Source: CAYVAP01 sp964521065 (GTDB lineage: Bacteria > Bacteroidota > Bacteroidia > J057). From it: 16,100 nucleotides of DNA. The position numbers and the translations under genes are program-made. Under the pieces are notes generated by a model that saw nothing but the letters and a program-made list of their open reading frames with translations, made no database searches and was not told the DNA's origin. Shown here one piece after another: positions 1 through 7,900 of the stretch. The DNA is taken from assembly GCA_964521065.1 (NCBI GenBank), contig CAZFPQ010000162.1, positions 1 to 16,100 on the forward strand, in the 5' to 3' direction. Position 1 is the first letter of the stretch. The number at the start of each line of letters is the position of its first letter.

Positions 1-46
1 TAAACATTTTTACATACGCCATTAAAGTTCAGATGTTTCGTTTCAT

Positions 47-1036
47 TCACCATTGGGGATGGATCAGACCCCGTAGATGCTGATCATAGACTTCTGCTAG
101 CTCCTCCATGGCCACTTTGGGCAAAGGGTTCAGATTTGCGGCCAGCAGGTTGGCCTCAAGATGGTCCAACCTACTCGCCCCAGGAATCACACAACTCACC
201 TCTGGGTGCATGAGGATCCAATTGAGCGCATGCTGCGCCAAATGCTTGGTACCCAACAGGCGTTTGTATTGTTCCACCGCTTCCAAGGCCAACTCAAAGG
301 GAACCCCCGAAAAGGTTTCACCTTTATCAAAGGCCTCGCCATTGCGATTGAAATGGCGGTGATCTTGTTCATCAAACTGACTATCTAAACTGAATTTTCC
401 CGTGAGTAATCCACTCGCTAAAGGAACCCGGGCAATAACTCCTACATTGGCTTGTTTTGCAGCAGGGAAAAAATCCTCGGCTGGTTTTAAGCGCATCAGG
501 TTAAAGATGATCTGAACACTCGCTACCCCTGGGCGCTGGATTGCCCGCAAGGCTTCGCTTACTTTTTCCACGCTAACCCCATAATGTTGGATTTTCCCCG
601 CTAGCTTTAGCTCATCTAAGGTAGAGAAGGCCTCATCTTGCTCATACACATCCGAGGGAGGACAATGTAATTGTACGAGATCTAAGCATTCTAAACCCGT
701 ATTTTGTAAGGCTTCTTCCACAAACTGAGTCAGGTTGGCGCGGTTATACCCCCCCGCAACATGCGGATTGAGCCGACGGCCAATCTTGGTGGCCAGCTTC
801 ACATCCTCTGATCGCTCTCGAATAACAGTTCCTACCATCCTCTCACTTTCTCTGCCTCCATTTCCGTACACATCAGCGGTATCAATGAAGTTGACCCCTC
901 GGTCAATCGCTTGATGCAAAATTTGGCGTGCATTTTCGCGGTCAAACTTCTGTCCCCATCTTCCTCCTACCTGCCAAGTTCCCAAAGAGATGGCAGAGAT
1001 TTTCCAACCAGTTTTGCCTAAGGTCCGATATTCCAT
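47..1036 (-). CDS. Aldo/keto reductase family oxidoreductase
   Basis: A 329-residue soluble protein, predicted to be an NADPH-dependent carbonyl/aldehyde reductase with an (alpha/beta)8 barrel. The family's catalytic tetrad is visible: D52 and Y57 in FIDTADVYGNGGRE, K84 in KLATKIGR, and H124 in LVQLHCPP. The N-terminus (EYRTLGKTG, then SLGTWQ) and the late cofactor-binding segment (VIPGASR) are also typical, and the length is normal for the family. The start is an ATG with no clear ribosome-binding site. The gene is transcribed away from the SCP2 gene across an 88-bp gap that holds an inverted repeat. Family assignment is firm; the substrate cannot be read from the sequence. Confidence 0.95.
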   Translation of the reverse strand: MEYRTLGKTGWKISAISLGTWQVGGRWGQKFDRENARQILHQAIDRGVNFIDTADVYGNGGRESERMVGTVIRERSEDVKLATKIGRRLNPHVAGGYNRANLTQFVEEALQNTGLECLDLVQLHCPPSDVYEQDEAFSTLDELKLAGKIQHYGVSVEKVSEALRAIQRPGVASVQIIFNLMRLKPAEDFFPAAKQANVGVIARVPLASGLLTGKFSLDSQFDEQDHRHFNRNGEAFDKGETFSGVPFELALEAVEQYKRLLGTKHLAQHALNWILMHPEVSCVIPGASRLDHLEANLLAANLNPLPKVAMEELAEVYDQHLRGLIHPQW

Positions 1037-1064
1037 GTGATAAGGTTGTTAAGTAAAGCTTTCA

Positions 1065-1079
1065 AACCCCAGCGGGGTT
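1065..1079. repeat. Inverted repeat in divergent intergenic region
   Basis: AACCCC and GGGGTT form a perfect 6-bp inverted repeat around the spacer AGC, in the 88-bp gap between the divergent reductase and SCP2 genes. It lies 28 bp upstream of the reductase start. It could be a hairpin in the reductase mRNA leader or a protein-binding palindrome. No T-tract follows on either strand, so it is not a standard terminator. Confidence 0.4.
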
Positions 1080-1124
1080 ACGTACATTCGTCTTCCAATC
1101 AATTCGCTAGGATAATTTTCAACT

Positions 1125-1427
1125 ATGAATCTCGCTGCTACTACCACCAAAGTCAAAGAAATAGCCCAAAACGCTGATGCTATCGGTACAATCATCAAGT
1201 TTAACCTGAATGATGGTGCGGGAGTCATCTTAGTCGATGGCAGCGGGGAAGAAAACCTGGTCAGCAACGAAGACCAGGAAGCAGGCTGCGTCATCAACAT
1301 GGCGCATGAAGACCTAGACGCCATGATGGCAGGTACCCTCAATCCCATGGGAGCCTTCATGGAGGGAAAGCTAAAAATTGAAGGGGATATGACTGCCGCC
1401 ATGAAGCTCAGCTCCATGTTTAGCTAG
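1125..1427 (+). CDS. SCP2 sterol-binding domain protein
   Basis: A 100-residue protein that is one SCP2 (sterol carrier protein 2-like) domain from end to end, the usual size for stand-alone bacterial members. Visible landmarks are the early strand IKFNLNDGAGVILVDGSG, the middle CVINMAHEDLDAMMAGTLNP, and the hallmark C-terminal AFMEGKLKIEGDMTAAMKL. The family forms a hydrophobic tunnel that carries lipids or acyl chains in the cytoplasm. Bacterial substrates are mostly unknown. There is no signal peptide or membrane segment. It is the only plus-strand gene in the window, divergent from the aldo/keto reductase and convergent with the glycosyltransferase gene. No terminator hairpin is obvious in the 223 bp after its stop. 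Confidence 0.92.
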   Translation: MNLAATTTKVKEIAQNADAIGTIIKFNLNDGAGVILVDGSGEENLVSNEDQEAGCVINMAHEDLDAMMAGTLNPMGAFMEGKLKIEGDMTAAMKLSSMFS

Positions 1428-1650
1428 GCACGTCTCAAAAATAACGCTTCCATTTTGCCTGAGCTTAACGAGGCTATTGGCTATACTTTCGCTCTCCCGT
1501 TTTGACGCTGGGGCAGTCTTTTATCCATGTTGCCCTTGAAATCTTCCTGCCTCGGCTCCTTTGGTTGCACACAGGGAAGGTAATCAGCATCACTTCAAGT
1601 AGAAACGAGACTTCTTTTTGATCCTCAGTTTGGGCAAATGGGGCTATGAA

Positions 1651-2769
1651 TTACTTCTGCCGAAGAATTTCGATCAATTTTCTGGCATTTACCTGATCGC
1701 GAAATCGTCCACCCAAGGCCGCTTTTCGCTGAGCGAGGTCAATCTCTGTGAATTCTCTATGCCACAGATCAAAGACCAAACGCTTCATCTCATCAGGGTT
1801 TTGGGCCAAATCAGTCCCAAAGGCCAGCCCAGTCCCCTCAACCATATCGGGGTTGACCACCACAAAGCGCCCCATGAATAGGGCATTGATCAAGCGGTGA
1901 GAAATGGGGCCAGCCATGAAACTAGGTAGTACATGCCCATGGGCCTGGTGCAACATTTCGGACAACTCTCCTCTACCTGGCTCTGGCTTGAGGGTGATAT
2001 GTTCAAATTCATTTACCGCGGAAATGAGATTCGGCCCTGGATGATCTCCGGCAATGATTAGGGGAATCATGGAAAGATCAGAGAAAATCTGGTGGATCAA
2101 AAACATCGCCGCAGCATGTACATCCGGTCGGCTTAAGTCACCATGAAAGAGAAAATAGTCGCCCCGCCCCAAAGGACTGCTCACCTTGCCGTGCCCATGG
2201 AAAGGCGGGATCAAGCTGCAGGAGCCGAGGGCGTCATAGTAAGCCTTATCTGATTCGGACATAGCCAGGAGATGGTTGGCAACACCAAGCGTTGATTCGA
2301 ACTTTTGCCACCTTTTGGCTTCTCGAGATTGGGCCTGCTGAAGGTTTAGGCCTCGATTGAAGTGGGTAAATCCCTGTTCAAATTTCCATTCCACCCTAGG
2401 TAAGCGTACCAAGCACTTTCGTCGTCGGAGATCTTCATGCGTCAAATAGTAGGTGCTAGCCAATCCCTCAAAAAGGATGGGAATATCATCGAGCTGCAAC
2501 CGCGCTAACAGATCGGGGTGATGCCTCTGGTGAATGGCCTTGGGATAGGGTCGGTTGAGACCCGTGAATGATTTATGAAGGGGATAAAGGTGGAGTTCAT
2601 ACGCAAGATCATAGAATTCTGGAGCAATCTCTTCGCTCCCTTCCATGAAGATATGCAGATGAAGATCCATCCCTTCTGCCTTCAGAGCTTGAAGACGGAA
2701 GTAGGTATCAATGACCACTCCGCGAGTAGGCGGATAGGGAAGTGCAGGCACGATCACATGCAGATGCAT
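1651..2769 (-). CDS. GT-B fold glycosyltransferase, group 1
   Basis: A 372-residue protein resembling Bacteroidota group-1 (GT4-like) glycosyltransferases, which move a sugar from a nucleotide-sugar to an acceptor such as a cell-surface polysaccharide. The N-terminal domain opens with a beta strand and the loop YPPTRG (residues about 12-17), and has PILFEG at 97-102. The C-terminal nucleotide-sugar domain has YFLFHGDLS (205-213), IIAGDHPG (238-245), and the family signature region GPISHRLINALFMGRFVVVN (287-306). In that region the usual basic residue before the helix is replaced by SHR. There is no membrane segment. The longer frame would start with TTG at 2799; I chose ATG 2769 because the GT-B fold starts directly there and the TTG lies inside a hairpin. 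Acceptor and sugar are unknown. No sugar-pathway genes are adjacent. Confidence 0.85.
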   Translation of the reverse strand: MHLHVIVPALPYPPTRGVVIDTYFRLQALKAEGMDLHLHIFMEGSEEIAPEFYDLAYELHLYPLHKSFTGLNRPYPKAIHQRHHPDLLARLQLDDIPILFEGLASTYYLTHEDLRRRKCLVRLPRVEWKFEQGFTHFNRGLNLQQAQSREAKRWQKFESTLGVANHLLAMSESDKAYYDALGSCSLIPPFHGHGKVSSPLGRGDYFLFHGDLSRPDVHAAAMFLIHQIFSDLSMIPLIIAGDHPGPNLISAVNEFEHITLKPEPGRGELSEMLHQAHGHVLPSFMAGPISHRLINALFMGRFVVVNPDMVEGTGLAFGTDLAQNPDEMKRLVFDLWHREFTEIDLAQRKAALGGRFRDQVNARKLIEILRQK

Positions 2770-2785
2770 AGGACAAACATACAAA

Positions 2786-2799
2786 TTGCCTTTAGGCAA
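2786..2799. repeat. Inverted repeat in glycosyltransferase 5' leader
   Basis: TTGCCT and AGGCAA form a perfect 6-bp inverted repeat with a 2-base centre. It lies 17-30 bp upstream of the chosen ATG at 2769 and covers the alternative TTG start at 2799. A hairpin here would sit near the ribosome-loading region of the mRNA. Function is not shown. Confidence 0.35.
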
Positions 2800-2890
2800 C
2801 GGAAGTACCTTCTAGAATGTTGCCCAGAGAATGCCCCTAGGGCAGCTCAAGTCAATATCATTTGGGCTCTGACAAGCAGGTTTTTTGAGG

Positions 2891-2957
2891 AATAGCGGGC
2901 TATTTCGAGAAAAATCGGCGCAGTCAGACTCCTACTTGGGGCCCTTAATCCCAAGTA
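2891..2957. repeat. Two inverted repeats upstream of glycosyltransferase gene
   Basis: Two perfect inverted repeats lie between the marR1 terminator and the glycosyltransferase gene. AATAGC/GCTATT (2891-2896 and 2899-2904) has a 2-base spacer. TACTTGGG/CCCAAGTA (2933-2940 and 2950-2957) is 8 bp with a 9-base loop. Neither is followed by a T-tract, so they are more likely mRNA hairpins or binding sites than terminators. A smaller one, TGCCC/GGGCA, lies at 2832-2844. Confidence 0.4.
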
Positions 2958-3012
2958 CTCGTGCCAAGACAAGTTTTGGCCGCAAACTCAACACCCAAAC
3001 AGTCTCTAAGGC

Positions 3013-3046
3013 AAAAAAAAGCCCGGCTCTCGCCAGGCATTTTTTT
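3013..3046 (-). terminator. Intrinsic terminator of the first MarR gene
   Basis: A G+C-rich hairpin, GCCCGGC/GCCAGGC reading the plus strand (3021-3027 and 3032-3038, one mismatch, loop TCTC), is flanked by eight A at 3013-3020 and seven T at 3040-3046. Read in the minus direction it begins 19 bp after the marR1 stop and ends in a run of eight U. The opposite T-tract means it could also work in the plus direction. Confidence 0.85.
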
Positions 3047-3064
3047 CGTTAGGACAAGTTACCT

Positions 3065-3514
3065 TCATCGGTTAATCACGTGCTTCATGGTCTCCAGAGC
3101 TTTCAAAATAGACTCATACTCTCCCGCAGGACGGTCATGAACCAAAGACTCAGCCAATGAACGGGTAACCTCATTGAGGTCTACCAATAGTTTTTGCCCT
3201 TTGGCGGTTGGCTTGATGAAGATGACTCGCCGGTCTTCACGGGAGTTTTTTCGTTTTACCAGCTTCCCTTTCTCTAGCTTATCGATCGTGCTGGTTAAGG
3301 TTGAGAGCTTAATGTTGAAATGCTCGCCGACCTCTTTCATTTTTTTCTCTTCATTTTCAGCCAAAAAGGTGATGATACGCACGTCCATCTCTCCTACTCC
3401 ATACTGGTTGAGGATATTCTGGCGCTTGGCGTTAATCCCCCAGACCACTCCATCAAGTAGTTCTTCGAGACGAATTGCGCTAGGTTCAGGAAATAGTTTG
3501 CTCACAGTACTCAT
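3065..3514 (-). CDS. MarR-family transcriptional regulator (copy 1)
   Basis: A 149-residue winged-helix DNA-binding protein of the MarR family; such proteins act as dimers on palindromic operators, usually as repressors. The winged helix spans about residues 44-110, with the recognition helix around KLSTLTSTIDKLE (69-81) and the wing with the family's DRR signature at 94-96. Flanking helices form the dimer part. It has no cysteine, so it is not a thiol-sensing OhrR type. The frame can be extended to GTG at 3556. I chose ATG 3514 because the extension is low-complexity and would bury the candidate operator at 3524-3544. The second MarR gene lies upstream on the same strand. By hand alignment 34 of 54 residues (57-110) are identical between the two, with no gap. 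Ligand unknown. Confidence 0.9.
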   Translation of the reverse strand: MSTVSKLFPEPSAIRLEELLDGVVWGINAKRQNILNQYGVGEMDVRIITFLAENEEKKMKEVGEHFNIKLSTLTSTIDKLEKGKLVKRKNSREDRRVIFIKPTAKGQKLLVDLNEVTRSLAESLVHDRPAGEYESILKALETMKHVINR

Positions 3515-3523
3515 CAGATTGGT

Positions 3524-3544
3524 ACAATTGTTAATTATTTGCAA
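3524..3544. promoter_or_regulatory. Candidate MarR operator upstream of copy 1
   Basis: ACAATTGT (3524-3531) is a perfect 8-bp palindrome. It overlaps a 17-bp imperfect palindrome, TTGTTAATTATTTGCAA (3528-3544; 6 of 8 pairs match). Both sit 10-30 bp upstream of the chosen ATG, where MarR proteins commonly bind to repress their own gene. The core ACAATTGTT differs by one base from the core upstream of the second MarR gene and of the DUF5916 gene. Confidence 0.45.
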
Positions 3545-3556
3545 CAGGATCAGCAC

Positions 3557-3982
3557 TCACCACATGTGAAGTCACTGATTACAGACTCATGAGCTGATGA
3601 TCAGTCAATAACTAGGGCACGAAATGATTTCCTTAGCCACAAATAATAATATCGAATGCAATTAATATTGTTTTGACATTAAAATCAATGGAAAGAATAT
3701 TATCCTGTACCAAGTTATATATTACAACTCATAAACATTTCAAAAATATGCAATATACCCAAACAAATATAGTCCCTATTTGCTCAATCATTACAATGCA
3801 ACAAAACTGAAGTAATCTGTAAGCTATTCGATACGTGGGAAGCTGGAAATGCGCTATTCTAAGCTCTAGGGTGGGTTTTAAGGAATCGCTGGATCTAGAA
3901 GATCAAGAAAGTTCTGCTAAAAGCGGTTCAAGGAATTGGGATCTAGTAAAGAATATTGTCAAGCCTTGCACCTTCAATCAAC
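3557..3982. other. A+T-rich intergenic region between the two MarR genes
   Basis: About 425 bp without a convincing gene. The part from about 3600 to 3810 is strikingly A+T-rich and should contain the promoter of the first MarR gene. Two sites read on the minus strand as TAnnTTTG, the Bacteroidota -7 box (CAAAAATA at 3741-3748 and CAAATATA at 3764-3771), but I found no TTTG -33 box at the right spacing, so neither is called. The palindromes CACATGTG (3561-3568) and CTCATGAG (3586-3593) are noted. The open frame at 3835-4035 has no recognisable protein signature and runs over the terminator, so it is not called. Confidence 0.6.
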
Positions 3983-4010
3983 AAAAAAGGCCAAACTCGA
4001 AAGCTTGGCC
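3983..4010 (-). terminator. Intrinsic terminator of the second MarR gene
   Basis: GGCCAA (3989-3994) and TTGGCC (4005-4010) form a perfect 6-bp stem. Next to it six A at 3983-3988 give a U-tract when read in the minus direction. It starts 25 bp after the stop codon of the second MarR gene and separates the two regulators into independent transcripts. Confidence 0.8.
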
Positions 4011-4035
4011 TCATAAATTTTTCTTTTCATACTGA

Positions 4036-4509
4036 CTAGGCTGCGACTTCTTCTGTCTCAGAGGGAAGCACAATGTCAGTCATCTTTTCAAGACCATTTA
4101 CCAATGCATTGAATTGATTGTCGTCCATGGCGTTGCGCATCATTTGAGCGATGACACCTAGGTAGCGGCTGTAATTGTCATAGAGGCGTTGACCCTTTTT
4201 GCTGACTTCCAGGTAAACCACACGTCGGTCGGTGCTTGAGTTTACTCTTTTTACTAAGCGTTGGCGCTCTATTTTGTCAATAATGCTGGTTAAGGTGCTA
4301 AGCTTTACGTTGAAATGCTGACCAATCTCCTTCATTTTTTTCCGTCCCTCTAGCACCACGAGTTGAATGATCTCCATTTCTAGAGCAGATAACTTATACT
4401 TTACCTTGATGTATTCTTGGTGCTTGCGATAAACATCACTTAGGGTACGCAGGCTTTTTTCTAACCGTTCGACAGAGAAGGTCTCGGGGCTCGCATCGAT
4501 CACGTTCAT
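4036..4509 (-). CDS. MarR-family transcriptional regulator (copy 2)
   Basis: A 157-residue winged-helix protein of the MarR family, paralogous to the gene at 3065-3514. It has the same scaffold: an N-terminal dimer helix, a helix-turn-helix with recognition segment KLSTLTSIIDKIE (69-81), a wing carrying DRR at 94-96, then C-terminal dimer helices and an acidic tail. It has no cysteine. The start is a clear ATG. The near-identity of the recognition helix with copy 1 suggests that both bind similar DNA. It has its own terminator, and a perfect inverted repeat lies about 95-108 bp upstream. No transporter or enzyme gene, the usual MarR target, is adjacent in the same operon, so its regulon is unknown. 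Confidence 0.92.
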   Translation of the reverse strand: MNVIDASPETFSVERLEKSLRTLSDVYRKHQEYIKVKYKLSALEMEIIQLVVLEGRKKMKEIGQHFNVKLSTLTSIIDKIERQRLVKRVNSSTDRRVVYLEVSKKGQRLYDNYSRYLGVIAQMMRNAMDDNQFNALVNGLEKMTDIVLPSETEEVAA

Positions 4510-4938
4510 AAAATGGGAGTTACAGAAGCTTGAAATGGGGAAATAAATTTTATAAATCTTTTATTACAGATTTCGTAGCACAATATATGCCATTCCAAAT
4601 ACATGAACAACTGTTCAATCTATTTTTTTAAAAATATCCGCTTAAGCTCCTGAATATCAAAGGTAAGAATCACCTAGGTTTAAGTCTCCAAATAGTTTAT
4701 TCTGCTAAAAATAGGAGGTTTGAAAGATTTAAAGTGACAGAATACGTCACAACCCAGAAATTACTTTTCTAGTATTCGCCATAGGAAAAATGGAGAGAAA
4801 GGGAAAAAAGGGCATTTGTCTCGGATTAGGTACCCCAATCCCCGTTAGACACCCATCAAATTTCGCATCCGATTTTTTGCGGGAGAAGCACGAGCTTAAG
4901 TCCTACCGGCCAGGAGGAAAGGGGATGTTACCCATCAA
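4510..4938. other. Intergenic region between giant protein and MarR copy 2
   Basis: About 430 bp without a gene. The part from 4510 to about 4780 is A+T-rich, holds the inverted repeat at 4604-4617, and should carry the MarR promoter. The rest is the 3' side of the giant-protein gene. A weak hairpin, GGATTAGG/CCCAATCC with one mismatch (4823-4841), is followed on the minus strand at some distance by a run of six T (4805-4810). It is a poor terminator candidate and not called as one. GTGAC/GTCAC (4734-4750) is another weak inverted repeat. Confidence 0.55.
4604..4617. promoter_or_regulatory. Candidate MarR operator, TGAACA-N2-TGTTCA
   Basis: A perfect 6-2-6 inverted repeat, TGAACA AC TGTTCA, lies 95-108 bp upstream of the second MarR start in A+T-rich DNA. 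Its ten-base core AACAACTGTT recurs exactly at 15950-15959, just before the DUF5916 gene, and with one change upstream of the first MarR gene. It is a good candidate for a MarR binding site. Confidence 0.5.
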
Positions 4939-7900
4939 TCAATAGACTCTCCCTCCTATCTTTTTTCCTTGGCGATCAATTCTGAAAGAGGACTTACCAT
5001 TTCGAACAATGCTGGTCCCGCCAGAAAAGGGCTGTACACTTTCAAATTGAAAATCAATCACCTTATTGCCCAAACGATCAAAAAAGCCCCATTGTCCAGA
5101 GGACCGTACCGCCGCCAGCCCATCTGAGAAGTTCTGAATTTGCTCATAACGAGTTGGAATCAGCATGCTGCCATTCTCATCGATGATGCCCCATCTTCCG
5201 GCCTCACGCACCCTAGCAGTGCCTCCCTCAAATCGGAACTCTTGATCAAAACGAGGAGCAAGCAGAATCTGTCCATCGGAGCCTATCAGTCCCCACTTGC
5301 CGTCTTGCGGAAACGCATAGGGCTTTCCAGTAGCTGTGCTTGAAGTTTTATCTTCATTGAGGGGAGGACTTGGCTGGGGCTTTTGGGTAGTTGGCTGAGC
5401 AGGACAAATCAAATTGCCAGCCTCCACACATTGCCCATTTAAGTCAATGAAATAGCTGGCCCCATCGCGGGCAACCTTGGCTAGGACCTGCTTGCCAATT
5501 TGCTGAAAATGATTAGCGCTATCTAATCGCGTGGGTATCACCACCCGCCCCAGGGGATCGATATAGCCCCACTGTTCTCCCACCCTGCGTACGGCGGCTC
5601 GATCGTAGCTAAATTCTAGGGCACTTGCATACTGAAAATCGATGGCCACCTCAAAATCACCTTGCGAAGTGGTCACCAGCTCGACTTTCCCTCCCTTCTG
5701 AGGAGGGCGCAAAAAACCAAAACGGCCCTCTTTAACAGCCAATATCAATCCAGAGGATATTTTTCCTAGAACACTAACCCCTCCCCCTGTTGTTTCTCCT
5801 ACAGATCCATCATCGGATTCTAGTGGTGGCGGAGGGGGGCGCTCAGTTCCTGTTCCTTGTAAGGATTCTGGTGGGTAAGCAATGGTCTCCGTACGGGTTC
5901 CCTTACGTGATTCCATGATCAGCAAGTCCGGCTGTCCTTGTTTGACTTCCAGGCGTTGATAGGAGATGCCATTGAGCGCCACCCTTCCATTTCGATCAAT
6001 CAGGCCAAAAAAGTTGAATTGTCGCACCTTGGCAAATCCTCGATAAAATGGCCATGCTTCATTGTATTCAAAAGGAATTCGAATGGAATAGGTCTCTTCA
6101 TCCAAATAACCCCATTGACCATTTTCTAAACTATAAGCTGCCCATATGCCCTCCGAGGCAAACTCTCCTAGCCCAAATTTGATTTCACCTGATTCATCTA
6201 TCAGGACCTCTGATACAGTATTAGGAATGGGTCCTTTCCCTAAAACAGGGGATACCCTGGCCAAGCCACTAGAGGGATTAAATGAAGCGGCTTCGAGAAA
6301 CTGCAAGGGAATCACCAATTCCTGTAAGCTATCTAGATACCCCCATAGCTTGCCTCTCCGAACCGCGGCTAGTCCCATTCGGTATGGCTTCACTTCATCA
6401 TACGTAAATAAGTTACAGGCATTGGATTGGTACTCCTCCACTAGGTCACATACCTGATCGAGCAATTGCTGGTCAAAAGGAATGCGCTGATAGCTGGCCA
6501 GCAAAACGGGGGTTAATCTACGTAAGGAGCTGATCAAGCTGGAATCGGTACTCACTACCGTAGCCAACTCTTCCAAAGCCTGTAGAAAAAAGTCAACCCT
6601 AGTTTCGGGCGTTAGACTAGGGTCTTGCAATATGGAATACAGCAAAGCTGTTCCCAAGCCCAGTTGGGCTTTAGAACGCCAGCCCGGACGCAGGCTGCTA
6701 TCGGAGAGCATGGTCCTGAATTTTTGGGATGCTTCAAGCCAGCGCTTTTGGCCTAAATCCATTACTCCCCTCCCATAGGTAGCCCCTAAATAATAAGGAT
6801 TGGCGGTACTACCCAGCTCTTCATCCTGAGTAAATACCTGAATCCCCTGATTGGGGATGATGGCAGCCACCCAATCCGATCCTTTAAAATGCAGTTCAGG
6901 CTGTATCGCACTTCGCAACGGCGCTTGGCTATACACTCCCTCATTTCTAGAAAGAGCAATCGGTATAAAGTCCTCTAAGCTCAACTCCCCCCATTCGCTG
7001 CCTCCACTTCCACTGCGAAGTTGAAACTTCCAGATTTCCTCGTCTGCCAACTTGTAAGTACTTCCCCACACAAACTCATCCTGTGAGGTCGTCAGGGACA
7101 AATAGCTTCCTTCTCTCGCATTGAGCAATCTTTCCTTTCCTGTCCTCAGGTCATATAGTTTCACTTGACCTGGCTGGCCTAAGGTCAGCGCCAACATCTC
7201 ATCTCCTGCAACCAGTTTAGCTTGATATACAGGTCCATCAAAATTCACTACTTGCTTAAAGCTACCGTCCTTTGCATCCCAAAATACGACAGTCGAATCA
7301 GCAGAGGAGGTAAGTGCCATCTTTCCATCGGAGGAAAAGGCAGCATCTAACACCTCTGCGGTATGAATAAATTCCAAGGCATGCCGAAGCTGTAATCTCT
7401 CCAAGTTGATCAAGTCCCAAATCAAGGCGAGGTGATCATCTCCCGCACTAATTAGTTGCGACCCATCGGGAGAAAACTTTAACGCCCTTACTGGACGAGT
7501 GTGCGCCGCTTGGTTAAGTACCAGTTCTCTTCCCTTTCCTCCATCTTCGATGGAAATAAGGCTCAACCGTCCCTCTACGGCAACCGCTACAAGGTTCTCT
7601 CGACTGGGGTGGACAGCAATGGCTTCGATAGGTGCCTCGAAGGCAAAAACCTGCTGTCTGGTTGTTTGGTATTCCCCTCGACTATTTGAAGCATTTCGTG
7701 ACCTATCAACGCCAAACCCGACTAGGCGGTTCCCTGCAGCCACGAGGAATCCCGAGCCATTGGTAGGAGCTTGCATGTAACTCGTTTGCTCCTCCTTGAC
7801 AGAGAAGACAGAACGAAACTTAGGTACTTGCCCTCCTCTTACTCCCCCCGAAAGGGCTAGAACGCGGCTAAAATCTGCGTAGGCTTGCCGTCCTAAAGAA

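Noticed and set aside
2770..2799. Extended glycosyltransferase start at TTG 2799
   Set aside because: The ATG at 2769 begins directly with the GT-B first strand, as in relatives, and the TTG lies within a perfect inverted repeat.
3515..3556. Extended MarR copy 1 start at GTG 3556
   Set aside because: The added residues look non-homologous to MarR N-termini and would cover the candidate operator; ATG 3514 fits better.
3835..4035. Open frame on the plus strand between the MarR genes (66 residues)
   Set aside because: No recognisable protein signature, no ribosome-binding site, and it runs through the terminator hairpin of the second MarR gene.
7499..7780. Plus-strand open frames inside the giant gene (this one and several others)
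   Set aside because: They are antisense shadows of a long, well-supported coding frame with clear protein repeats; no independent family signature.
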